Shown one piece after another: positions 45,294 through 54,238 of a stretch of 64,000 nucleotides of DNA (position 1 is its first letter; every line of letters starts with the position of its first letter). Source of the DNA: Polyangia bacterium (GTDB taxonomy: Bacteria; Myxococcota_A; Polyangia; Fen-1088); assembly GCA_036268875.1 (NCBI GenBank), contig DATATI010000053.1, forward strand, positions 1 through 64,000, read 5' to 3'. The notes beneath the pieces were generated by a model. That model was not told the DNA's origin. It did no database searches and saw nothing but the letters and a program-made list of their open reading frames with translations. The translations under genes and the position numbers were made by a program.

Positions 45294-48200
45294 GTGGCTC
45301 TGAAAACCAGGATCGTTCGGGCATTTGGGTTGTCAGTGTTGGTGGCGGGTTTGGGGCTGGGGCCGATCGGCTGCTCGGATCGTCCGGATTACACCGGCGC
45401 CGGCGGAACAGTCGATGGCGGTTCGGACGCGCCCGCCACTGGCAGCGGAGGATCGACCGGTAGCGGCGGCTCGGGAAACACCGGCAGCGGTGGCTCGATC
45501 GCCACCGGCGGGACCGGCGGCGCCGACGCGGCCGATGACGGCGCATGCCCGGGCGCCAACTGCGCCGACGCGGGCGACGTCCCGCCGCCATTTCTCTGCG
45601 GCAACAGCATGCTCAATGCCGGCGAGACCTGCGACGACGGCAACACGGTTCCCGGCGACGGCTGCTCCGGCGTCTGCGCGCTGGAACCGAATTACGTTTG
45701 TCCCACGCCCGGCCAGCCGTGCACGTCCACCATTGTCTGTGGCAACAGCGTCGTCGAGGGCAACGAGACCTGCGACGACGGCAACACGGTGGGCGGCGAC
45801 GGCTGCTCGGCCAGCTGCCTGGTCGAAGCGGGCTGGAACTGCGCCACCGCAGGACAACCGTGCCAGCCGGCGCCCAAAGCGACCTGCGGCAACGGCGCGC
45901 TGGACTCCGGCGAAGGCTGCGACGACGGCAACGTCACCGACGGTGACGGCTGTTCGGACAAGTGTCAGCTCGAACCTGGATACACCTGTCCGACCGCCGG
46001 CAGCCCTTGCGCGGTCATTCAATACTGCGGTGACGGCAAGGTGAACGGCGGCGAAGAGTGCGACGACGGCAACACCACCAGCGGCGACGGCTGCTCGGGC
46101 GGCTGCCGCCTGGAACCATTCTTCACCTGCCCCACCCCGGGCCAGCCCTGCAAGACCACCATCGTCTGCGGCGATCTGAAGGTTACCGGCGACGAAGCCT
46201 GCGACGACGGCAACACCAGCGCCGGCGACGGCTGCTCCGCCGACTGCAAGCAGGTCGAACCGGGATTCACCTGCCCCACCGCCGGCGGCACCGGCGGCCC
46301 CTGCCAGCCGGTGCTGGTCCCGAAGTGCGGCGACGGCCGCCTCAGCACCGGCGAGTACTGCGATGACGGCAACGTCGTCGACGGCGACGGTTGCTCGTCG
46401 TCGTGCGTGATCGAACCCGGCTTCGATTGTCCGACGCCGGGCAAGCTGTGCACGGCCATCGCGGTGTGCGGCGACGGCAAGCTCAGCGTCTCAAGCGGCG
46501 AGCAGTGCGATGACGGCAACAAGACCGGCGGCGACGGCTGCTCCGCGACCTGCCAGGTAGAGACCAACTGGGTGTGCCCGACGCCGGGTCAACCGTGCGT
46601 CAGCACCATCAAGTGCGGCGACCACCGGGTCAACGGCAGCGAGCAGTGCGACGACGGCAACACCACCAGCGGCGACGGCTGCTCGTCGGCCTGTCAGGTG
46701 GAATGCGGCTGGGTCTGCCCGGCGGGCAGCGCCTGCCACGCGGTGAAGTGCGGCGACGGCATGGTCGCCGGCAACGAGCAGTGCGACGACGGCAACAACA
46801 CCGCCGGCGACGGGTGCAGCCCGACCTGCACGCTGGAAAGCAAACCGGTGTCCGGCCCCGAGGGATGGCAGTGCACCTCGCCGAAGCAAACCAGCGGCTG
46901 CGTCGGACCGACCACCTGCGCCGCCACCATGTGCGGCAACGGCCATCCCGACGGCTCCGAGCAATGCGATGACGGAAACTCGAACACCGGCGACGGATGT
47001 TCGCCGCTGTGCCGGCTGGAACCCGTGTGCCCGCCGGGCGGCGGCGCCTGCGCCACCGCGTGCGGCGACGGCTTGCTCTTGCCCATCGACAAGGCGAACG
47101 GCCAGGAGTGCGACGACGGCAACACCGTCAGCGGCGACGGCTGCTCCAGCAACTGCAAGGTCGAACCGGGCTTTTCCTGCACCGACACGGTGGTGCAGCC
47201 GAATCCGTTGATTCTGCCGATTGTCTACCGCGACTTCAAAGGCTGGAACGAGACCGGTGGCCACCCTGACTTCGAGCACTACACCGGCAACGGCCAGGCC
47301 GGCATCACCTTGAACAAGCTCAGCCTCACCAACGGCGGCGTGCCGGTGCACGCGCCGATGTGTGTGGCACTGACCACCAACCTGTGCCCGTCGATGGGCA
47401 ACCCACCCTGGAATCCCGCCGTCGACTGGTATGGCATGTGGTACCTGAACAACACGACGTACAACAAGACCATCGTCTCGACGCTGACGCTGCCACAACT
47501 GAACAACATGGTCGGCGTGTACCAGTTCGACAGCACCGCCTTCTTCCCCATCGATAATCAAGGATGGGGCAACGGACCCAACAACCACAACTTCGGCTTC
47601 ACCTCGGCGGTTCGTTACTGGTTCGAGTACAACGGCGCCGCCACCTTGGACTTTGTCGGCGACGACGACGTCTGGGTGTTCATCGACAAGCAGCTGGCCG
47701 TCGATCTGGGCGGGTTGCACTCGCGGCTGGAAGCCAGCGCCGTACTGGACGCCGCCAACGGGACGGCTTCGGTCTGCGACCTGGTCAACGGTTGCTCGAC
47801 CAACGGCGGGGCAAAACACACCGTCAACCTGGGCCTGCAGCTGGGCAGCGTGTACGAGATCGTCGTCTTCCAGGCCGAACGGCACACCACCGCCTCCAAC
47901 TACCGTCTGACGCTGAGCAACTTCACCGGTACGCGCAGCGTCTGCACCAGCGTCTGTGGCGACGGCATCGTCACCAGCGGAGAAGCCTGCGATCTGGGCG
48001 CCGCCAACAATACCGGCGCTTACGGCACCTGCAACGCCAACTGCACGCTGGCGCCTTACTGCGGCGATTCCATCGTGCAGACCAACGAACAGTGCGACAA
48101 CGGCCTCAACCTCACGACGTACGGCGGGACGGCCAAAGTGTGCGGCCCCGGCTGCAAGTGGGCCGGTTACTGCGGTGACGGCAACGTCGATGCCGCCAAC

Positions 48201-49214
48201 GGCGAGCAATGCGACGACGCCGCCAACAACGGCAAGGGCTATGGCTTCTGCACCGCCAATTGCCAGCTCGGCCCGCGCTGCGGTGACGGCGTGGTCACCA
48301 ACGGCGAGCAATGCGACAGTGGCGCCACCAACGGCGCGCCGACCGACAAGTGCCAGGGCAACTGCATGCTCAAGTGCGGCAACGGCATGCTGGAGGCGGG
48401 CGAACAGTGTGACAACGGCGCCGCCAACAACACCGGCGGCTACGGCAAGTGCAACCCCGATTGCTCGCTGGGAGCCCGCTGCGGCGACGGCATCAAGAAC
48501 GGTACCGAGCAGTGTGACGACGGCAAGAACGACGGCTCGTACGGCAACTGTGCGCCGGGCTGCGTGCTGGGTCCGCGCTGCGGCGACAGCCTGGTGCAGA
48601 CCGGAGCCGGCGAAACCTGCGACAGCGGCGCCAACAACCAACCGATGGCCACCGCCTATGGCAAGAACGTCTGCACCACGCGCTGCCTGGCCGCGCCTTA
48701 CTGCGGGAACAAGTCGGTCGACACCGCCTTCGGCGAAGGCTGCGACGACGGCGTCAACAGCGGCCTGCCCGGGTCGTGCACGGTGGATTGCAAGTCGTAC
48801 GTCCCGCTGGCCTCGTGCGGAAACGGAGTCAAGGACACCGGCGAGCAGTGCGACGACGGCGCCAACAACGGCACCACGGCCAGCACCTGCGACGTGCACT
48901 GCAAACTAAAGTGCGGCGACGGCGTCAAGGATCCGGGCGAGCAGTGCGACGACGGCACCAACAGCGGCGCGTACGGCACCTGCAACGCCAACTGTACGCT
49001 GGCTCCGTATTGCGGCGACGGCGCAAAGAACGGCCCCGAGCAATGCGACAATGGCGCCAGTAATTCAGACACCACCTATGGCCCGAACACATGCACCAAG
49101 CAATGCAAGCTTGGTCCCTACTGCGGCGACGGGCGCATCCAGACCGCCAACGGAGAGGAATGCGACTCGACTCCCGGTTGCGACAGCCTCTGTCACAACA
49201 AGGTCGTGCCCTAA
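45294..49214 (+). CDS. Giant Cys-rich repeat lipoprotein with fibro-slime domain
   Basis: 1306 aa. Lipobox LGPIGC near residue 27, then a Gly/Ser linker. Residues about 100-640 hold eleven DUF4215-type repeats (ECDDGNTxxGDGCSxxC), each with paired Cys. Residues about 640-885 are a fibro-slime domain (YRDFKGWNETGGHPDFEHYT, FGFTSAVRYWFEYNG, FVGDDDVWVFIDKQLAVDLG), a PA14-like fold from secreted adhesins. Residues about 885-1306 hold about twelve repeats of a related but different form (EQCDDGTNSGAYGTCNANC). All indicate a disulfide-rigid surface filament or adhesin. GTG start. Shares no operon with neighbours. Confidence 0.9.
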   Translation: MALKTRIVRAFGLSVLVAGLGLGPIGCSDRPDYTGAGGTVDGGSDAPATGSGGSTGSGGSGNTGSGGSIATGGTGGADAADDGACPGANCADAGDVPPPFLCGNSMLNAGETCDDGNTVPGDGCSGVCALEPNYVCPTPGQPCTSTIVCGNSVVEGNETCDDGNTVGGDGCSASCLVEAGWNCATAGQPCQPAPKATCGNGALDSGEGCDDGNVTDGDGCSDKCQLEPGYTCPTAGSPCAVIQYCGDGKVNGGEECDDGNTTSGDGCSGGCRLEPFFTCPTPGQPCKTTIVCGDLKVTGDEACDDGNTSAGDGCSADCKQVEPGFTCPTAGGTGGPCQPVLVPKCGDGRLSTGEYCDDGNVVDGDGCSSSCVIEPGFDCPTPGKLCTAIAVCGDGKLSVSSGEQCDDGNKTGGDGCSATCQVETNWVCPTPGQPCVSTIKCGDHRVNGSEQCDDGNTTSGDGCSSACQVECGWVCPAGSACHAVKCGDGMVAGNEQCDDGNNTAGDGCSPTCTLESKPVSGPEGWQCTSPKQTSGCVGPTTCAATMCGNGHPDGSEQCDDGNSNTGDGCSPLCRLEPVCPPGGGACATACGDGLLLPIDKANGQECDDGNTVSGDGCSSNCKVEPGFSCTDTVVQPNPLILPIVYRDFKGWNETGGHPDFEHYTGNGQAGITLNKLSLTNGGVPVHAPMCVALTTNLCPSMGNPPWNPAVDWYGMWYLNNTTYNKTIVSTLTLPQLNNMVGVYQFDSTAFFPIDNQGWGNGPNNHNFGFTSAVRYWFEYNGAATLDFVGDDDVWVFIDKQLAVDLGGLHSRLEASAVLDAANGTASVCDLVNGCSTNGGAKHTVNLGLQLGSVYEIVVFQAERHTTASNYRLTLSNFTGTRSVCTSVCGDGIVTSGEACDLGAANNTGAYGTCNANCTLAPYCGDSIVQTNEQCDNGLNLTTYGGTAKVCGPGCKWAGYCGDGNVDAANGEQCDDAANNGKGYGFCTANCQLGPRCGDGVVTNGEQCDSGATNGAPTDKCQGNCMLKCGNGMLEAGEQCDNGAANNTGGYGKCNPDCSLGARCGDGIKNGTEQCDDGKNDGSYGNCAPGCVLGPRCGDSLVQTGAGETCDSGANNQPMATAYGKNVCTTRCLAAPYCGNKSVDTAFGEGCDDGVNSGLPGSCTVDCKSYVPLASCGNGVKDTGEQCDDGANNGTTASTCDVHCKLKCGDGVKDPGEQCDDGTNSGAYGTCNANCTLAPYCGDGAKNGPEQCDNGASNSDTTYGPNTCTKQCKLGPYCGDGRIQTANGEECDSTPGCDSLCHNKVVP

Positions 49215-49239
49215 CCGATGGGTACACCCGGCGGCGCCG

Positions 49240-50976
49240 TCAATCGCAGAGGCGCAGTTCGCGCATGACGGCGGGCGGGCCGCCGTTGTCCGCCTGACAC
49301 ACCGGCGCGGCGACCGCCTTCGCTTCGTCGCCGCGCCCCTGGTTTTGCAGCAGTTCGCACAGCACCGAGCGGATACCGATCTCTAGTCTCTTGTTCGGGA
49401 AGGCGTGGTCCAGGATGGCCCGCTCGGCCAGCGCGGCCTTCAGCTCGGTCTCGGCCCTGTGTGCGTCACCCTGGTCGACGGCGTGCAACGCGCGGAAGAA
49501 GTGCACCCGCGGATCGCGCGGGTGATCTTTCCCCCACAGCTCGACGTCGCGGGCCGCGACCGTCGGATCTTGCGGCAGGTGCGCGTCGTCAACCAGGGGA
49601 TCCCCGGCGAACACCGCCGCGTCGGCTGCATACGCCGGATAGTGCTTCTTGGCGTCCAGCAGGCTGGCACCAAATCCCAGCACCGCCACCACCGCCAGAC
49701 CCAAGGCTAGCCGGGAATAGCGCGGCTCCGGCAGGGTTCGTGGCCAGATCCGCAGCAAGGCGAAACCAGCTAGCCCGCCGGCGATGGCCCCGCCAAAGTG
49801 CGCGGCGAAGTCGACGCGCCCGCCGTGGCTGCTGGCGACCAGCGGAATCAGCGACGGAACCAGGAACTGCAGCAGCCGAAGCTGCGTCTGCACCTTGGCC
49901 GGCCCCGGCGGCAAGCGGCGCGTCGCCACCAGCGCGGCCGCCAAGAGCCCCATCACCGCCCCTGACGCGCCGACGGAGATCAGATTGGCCGGATTGATCA
50001 AGAGGCCCATGAGCGAGCCGCCCAGCGCCCCCACCAAGAAAAGCGCGAGGAACCAGGCCGGCCCCAGCAACGCCTCCAGCATCCACCCGGCCAGCGCCAG
50101 CGCGATCCCGTTCATCACCAGATGAAACAGATCGGCGTGCAGCAGCGCCGCCGACAGCAGGCGGTACCACTCGCCCCGTTGCAGGACGGCGGCGCCGTTC
50201 ATCCCACCCAACGCCAGCAGCGACGGCGCGTCGATACCCAGCACGCCGCCGCCGTGGCCACCGACGTTGCCCATTTGCTCGCCGACGAACACGGCGGCTA
50301 GAAACGCCAGCAACCCGATCGTCGCTCGCGGCCACCGGTGGCGCACCTTCAGCGTCGGGGCGGGCACGAAGATGTCGCCGTCGGCCTTGCGGGGCTCGCG
50401 CAGGACGCGATCGATCCAGCGCCGCCCGCTCAGCAACCACTGCAACGGCGCCGGGGACCAGACTGTCCGACTGTCTACGTCCAGATAATACGGAACGATC
50501 GCCACCTTCTTCCAGCCGCCGCGGCGATGCAGCGCCTTCAATCGCGCGCGGTCAGCGTCGCTGGGCGGACCGCGGCCGATCTCATAGATCGCCATGACCA
50601 CCGGCATCTTGACCCCGTTGATCGTTCCCGAATAGCGCAAGCAGGCGCGCCCGGTCTCGATCAGCTCTTCTGCCGAACCGGCAAACGTCTTGGTCGGGTC
50701 GCTCTGCCGATCGACGATGAACGCAATGGTCAGGCTGAAGCTGGCCTGGGAGAGCACGATGTCGGCCTTCCCCACCAGATCTGCCGCTTCGGCCGGAACC
50801 TGCGGCGCGAACCGTTTTTCGCCCGCCAAACGTTTGGCCAGATAAACGGTGAACGGTTCATCCCCCGACGGTAGCGCGTGGTCGGCGCGCGCCAGCGGCT
50901 GGTCGGGGGCGTCGGCAAGATCGTCGGCAAGATCGTCAGCAAGATCGTCAGCAAGATCGTCGGGAAAATCGGCCAC
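49240..50976 (-). CDS. Rhomboid-family intramembrane serine protease with extended N- and C-terminal regions
   Basis: 578 aa from GTG 50976; the start is uncertain because no clear ribosome-binding site is seen. Residues 3-30 carry an acidic DDLA repeat. Residues about 40-215 are a soluble domain of unknown fold. The rhomboid core has the conserved HxxxN (HLVMNGIAL), the catalytic Ser in GASGAVMG and the catalytic His in AAHFGG, over about six to seven membrane segments. After the last helix a C-terminal region of about 140 residues follows. It should cut transmembrane proteins within the inner membrane. Convergent with the giant repeat gene. Confidence 0.88.
   Translation of the reverse strand: MADFPDDLADDLADDLADDLADAPDQPLARADHALPSGDEPFTVYLAKRLAGEKRFAPQVPAEAADLVGKADIVLSQASFSLTIAFIVDRQSDPTKTFAGSAEELIETGRACLRYSGTINGVKMPVVMAIYEIGRGPPSDADRARLKALHRRGGWKKVAIVPYYLDVDSRTVWSPAPLQWLLSGRRWIDRVLREPRKADGDIFVPAPTLKVRHRWPRATIGLLAFLAAVFVGEQMGNVGGHGGGVLGIDAPSLLALGGMNGAAVLQRGEWYRLLSAALLHADLFHLVMNGIALALAGWMLEALLGPAWFLALFLVGALGGSLMGLLINPANLISVGASGAVMGLLAAALVATRRLPPGPAKVQTQLRLLQFLVPSLIPLVASSHGGRVDFAAHFGGAIAGGLAGFALLRIWPRTLPEPRYSRLALGLAVVAVLGFGASLLDAKKHYPAYAADAAVFAGDPLVDDAHLPQDPTVAARDVELWGKDHPRDPRVHFFRALHAVDQGDAHRAETELKAALAERAILDHAFPNKRLEIGIRSVLCELLQNQGRGDEAKAVAAPVCQADNGGPPAVMRELRLCD
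50917..50964 (-). repeat. 12-bp tandem repeat encoding DDLA
   Basis: Four units of 12 bp (AAGATCGTCGGC and one- or two-base variants) from 50917 to 50964. In the rhomboid frame each unit encodes Asp-Asp-Leu-Ala, giving an acidic N-terminal repeat. Copy number could vary by slippage. Confidence 0.85.
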
Positions 50977-50989
50977 TTTGGTCAGATGC

Positions 50990-51329
50990 TCATTGCGCAG
51001 CGACCGGACACGCCCCGTCGCCGGTGGAGATCCAACTCTCCGTGGTCGCGCTGCCAGTCGCGCATGCCGCGTCCTGCGCCGTACACGGGGTGCCCGCGAT
51101 GTTCTTCGCGCACGCCCACCACGCCCGTGACGGGGTCGCGCACGGGGCAGCGCAGCGCCGCGCCGCCGTCGACGCCGTTGCCCGTGCTGCCGCCGGTTCC
51201 GTTGGCCGCGCCACTGCCCGGCGCCGCGCCGGAACGGCGGTCTTCCCTCGCGGGCGGGACCTCCCCACAGCCGACTCCGACGGCGATCGTCGACAGCAAG
51301 GCAAGGCTCGCGAATCCCTCTGAACGCAT
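50990..51329 (-). pseudogene. Probable frameshifted small lipoprotein
   Basis: From ATG 51329 one frame gives a clean lipoprotein start (ALLSTIAVGVGC) and a Gly/Ser spacer to about residue 62 (near 51145), then degenerates into Arg/Gly-rich sequence. A second frame takes over at the same place with typical disulfide-rich ending (CAKNIAGTPCTAQDAACATG, ending GDGACPVAAQ) and stops at 50990. One frameshift would join the two halves into a lipoprotein of about 110 aa. Either a real lesion or a sequencing error. It overlaps the rhomboid start region. Confidence 0.5.
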
Positions 51330-51422
51330 CGGCCCGATCGTATCGCGCTTGGGCCAAACCGAAAAGGCGGCGCCGATCGCCGGCGCTGCCCGTTCAATCG
51401 TTCAATGAGAATCGGCCAGCGT

Positions 51423-53783
51423 TTACTGGATGATCTGCGTGCAGCGGCTGTTGATGCACTGATTGGCGGGGTTGCAGCAGTCGGAGGCTGTCGTGCACAG
51501 CTCCAAGGTGTTCGAGCAGGTATTCACCGGCGGCGGCACACACTGCAGCACAGGAACGCCGTCCGCTCCGCGCGAGGTCTCGCGGCAGAAACCGCCGCAG
51601 CAATCGGCGCCGGTCTCGCACGACATCGTGTTGGCCTTGCACGGCGCCAGGGCGGCGAACGCCCGCATGTTGGCGGTGTGCAGCTCTTGCCCCGGCAGGT
51701 AAAACGCCGGGTGGCTGGGATCGGCCTTGCCCGGGTGGTCGATGTCGATGGCGGCGATCCAGATCTTCTTGCGCGGGCTGGGATTGGCCGGGTTGGCGAA
51801 TGGATCGTTGCCGGCCGGATCGCCGCTGGTGGGGCAGATGGTGTTGCCGTAGGCGCGGCGGCTGGTGAACAGCACCCAGTAATATCCGCCTACTGCCACC
51901 GGAAGAACGCTGGCCTCGTAGTTCATGCGGCCCTCGACCATCTCGCCGTACGGCAAATAAAGCTGGCCGGCGTCATCGCGGCCGTTGATGGCGTTCAAAG
52001 TCTTGATGGTCTTGTCCGCAGATTCAACCAGGTGCAGCTCGCCGAATTGCGGCGTCAACGGCGCCCCATCACTGACGAATTGACTCGAGTCGAGAGAGTC
52101 GCCTTGCTGATAAATGACGCCCTTACCGTCCGGCAAGAATGTCGGCCAGGCGACCGCCTTGCCAGGGCCAGCGTCGGTGACCAGGTCGCGAAGGTTCGAG
52201 AACGCCGGCGGCGAGGCCTTGCCGTCGAAGTCCATCTCGGACAACACGCGCTGGCAGGCCTGCAGGCAGGTTCCAGTGCAGGTGTCATCGGTGCAGGCCG
52301 CGGCCAGTTTGTCGCCGTTAATGAAAGCCACGTGCGCGCCGTCGGGCGAGAAAGCCGGCGTGGTCGCGTAGGTGACCAACGGGCTCAGCGACGGAGCGGC
52401 GATGTCCATCCCGGTGCTGGTGTCGATCATCTTCGAGGCCGTGCCGGGGGTCGAGAAGATTCCGTGCGGCAAGAAAGGCCAATTCCGTTTCGGCGGCAGT
52501 CCGCTGACCAGGCCCATGCTTCCGTCGGGCGTCAGGCCGATGAACGAGAACAGTTGTCCGTTGGTGGTCTGCGTGCGAATCGCCGCCGTGCCAGCCGTGT
52601 CCAGGTTGTACGTCTGGCTGGTGACCGGGTTCCAGTCGCCGTTCGGGTTCGCGGTGGTCATGCTTCCTGGTGTCGGATTGTTTTGGCTGCCCGCCGACAT
52701 CACGCTTCCGTTGGCGCTGACCGAATGGCAGGCGGTGCATTGCGCGCCGTTGTTCAAATTCGAAGGAAGATTGCCGCCCGCCGACACCACCACTGTGGCG
52801 GCTTGCCCGGCCGGAATGCGCATGATTCCGCCTTGACCCTGGGGCATGGTCAGCATCGAGTTCTTGTACGTGCTGTAATAAAAGACGCCGTTGATACTGG
52901 CCGGCGCAATCAACCAGGTTTGTTTCAGCGGTCCGCTGCCGGTGTTACCCGACAATTTGTTGACGCTCGCCGTGACGGTGTCTTTGGGACCCGCGGTCAA
53001 GGTCAGGCCCTTCCAGATCTCGGGCGGCATCGTGACCTGCAACGGATCGTTCAGATTGGAGAATTGCTGATAATTGAAGTGAGGCGCGGTGATGGTCAGG
53101 TACGCCGCGCGCGTGCCTGTGTTGCCACCGAACTGCAAGGACGGCGGCTCCAGTCCGCGTGGGAAGACCGTCTTGTCGTACGGGTAGAGCCATTTGAACT
53201 GAGCGTCTTGCCCGCCCCCCGTCAGGGTGGTGGTGTCTTGCGGATTCAGCATGTTCGAGCCGTCGGCACCACACTGCAACGGCATGGTGGGGGTCGGCGC
53301 GGTCGGACAATAGCGGGTGATGTTGACGTTCACCGTGATCGTTGTGGTGGCGGTTCCGTTGCCCACCGTGGCGCTGACCGTGGCGACACCACCGACGTAG
53401 CCGTTGGGTGTGAAGACGCCGTCGCTGCCAACTGACCCGATGGCGACGTTGTCGACTGTCCAGTTGATCCGGGTGGGCATTGTTCCGTCGTTCAATTGCA
53501 CGGTCAAATGAACCGGCATCGGTTTGCCGCTGACGGTGATGGTGTCAGGGCTGTCCGATTTGATCATGCCGGCCAGCGGAAAGACAACTCCCCCGTCCGA
53601 CCGCGATCCACCGGTGCCCGAACCGTTGCCGACGATTCCGGTGCCACCCGTTGCGCCACCGCCCGTGCCGGCGCTGCCATTGCCGCCATTCCCCCCGTTT
53701 TGGCCGCCTGGACTCTTCAGTCCAGCGCAACTGGAAACAATCAATGCCAGGGCTGCCGTAACAGTGACACCGAAGCATCGCAT
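51423..53783 (-). CDS. Large lipoprotein with one c-heme motif and propeller-like region
   Basis: 786 aa from ATG 53783, preceded by GGAGG. Lipobox LIVSSC then a Gly/Asn spacer. Residues about 85-165 resemble an Ig-like (BIG2) domain (ITVSGKPMPVHLTVQLNDGT, GVATVSATVGNGTA). CTACH near residue 380 is a c-type heme-binding motif, in the setting of secreted carrier proteins with WD40/TolB-like blades (PDGSMGLVSG, FSPDGAHVAFI, PTFLPDGKGVIY). The C-terminus has about 12 cysteines (CCGGFC, CTTASDCC). Possibly a surface electron-transfer or substrate-binding protein; no enzyme activity can be assigned. Confidence 0.78.
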   Translation of the reverse strand: MRCFGVTVTAALALIVSSCAGLKSPGGQNGGNGGNGSAGTGGGATGGTGIVGNGSGTGGSRSDGGVVFPLAGMIKSDSPDTITVSGKPMPVHLTVQLNDGTMPTRINWTVDNVAIGSVGSDGVFTPNGYVGGVATVSATVGNGTATTTITVNVNITRYCPTAPTPTMPLQCGADGSNMLNPQDTTTLTGGGQDAQFKWLYPYDKTVFPRGLEPPSLQFGGNTGTRAAYLTITAPHFNYQQFSNLNDPLQVTMPPEIWKGLTLTAGPKDTVTASVNKLSGNTGSGPLKQTWLIAPASINGVFYYSTYKNSMLTMPQGQGGIMRIPAGQAATVVVSAGGNLPSNLNNGAQCTACHSVSANGSVMSAGSQNNPTPGSMTTANPNGDWNPVTSQTYNLDTAGTAAIRTQTTNGQLFSFIGLTPDGSMGLVSGLPPKRNWPFLPHGIFSTPGTASKMIDTSTGMDIAAPSLSPLVTYATTPAFSPDGAHVAFINGDKLAAACTDDTCTGTCLQACQRVLSEMDFDGKASPPAFSNLRDLVTDAGPGKAVAWPTFLPDGKGVIYQQGDSLDSSQFVSDGAPLTPQFGELHLVESADKTIKTLNAINGRDDAGQLYLPYGEMVEGRMNYEASVLPVAVGGYYWVLFTSRRAYGNTICPTSGDPAGNDPFANPANPSPRKKIWIAAIDIDHPGKADPSHPAFYLPGQELHTANMRAFAALAPCKANTMSCETGADCCGGFCRETSRGADGVPVLQCVPPPVNTCSNTLELCTTASDCCNPANQCINSRCTQIIQ

Positions 53784-54238
53784 GACAAACCTCCGCGCGG
53801 GATCTGAGCAGTTGCGTTGGCTCACACTGAGCGTCTTCGCGCCGCTCTTGATGATCGCGAAATAAACGCTAGCAGGCGTCAATGGCGTAAATCCACAAAA
53901 AGCATAGTCAATTTTTGTTGTTTACTGCACTTAACAGCTGCTATCGGTGTGTGTGACCGACCACTTTAAAATCCGTCTCCCATTTTTTTGATCGCGGGCA
54001 AACGCTGCGTTCTGCCAGCGCGGCGCGCGCGCGACGGCGAGATCTGGTAGGCTGATTGCTTCTCGATGTTGCGCCTCAACCGCTGGACCCGTTTTGGCTC
54101 GGCCACCCTGGTTATCGCTACCAAGGGTGGTCCGGCTCGGGTCTATCGCGGCTGAACGCTCGACGAGACGACCCCGGCCAAAAGCCGCGGGTCGCTCTCG
54201 GTGGCTCGCGGTCTTCGGCTTTTACCCCGGAGACGACC
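53784..54238. other. Divergent intergenic region with AT-rich island
   Basis: 455 bp between divergent genes and no coding feature that I can support. An AT-rich island lies at about 53870-53990. On the minus strand AGTCAA at 53906-53911 reads as TTGACT, close to a -35 hexamer, and points toward the c-heme lipoprotein; no good -10 follows. The region should hold promoters for both flanking genes. Confidence 0.4.

Noticed and set aside
45600-47170. Regularly spaced DNA repeats that could suggest a CRISPR array
   Set aside because: They stay in one reading frame and encode Cys-rich protein repeats with variable spacing; no palindromic repeat or unique spacers.
46491-48899. Minus-strand frame of about 800 codons opposite the giant repeat protein
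   Set aside because: Ala/Val/Gly-rich repeats mirror the sense-strand Cys repeats; no family features.
53895-53950. Possible plus-strand sigma-70 promoter for the MFS gene
   Set aside because: A TTGTTT-like -35 has no acceptable -10 at normal spacing and lies over 280 bp from the start codon.
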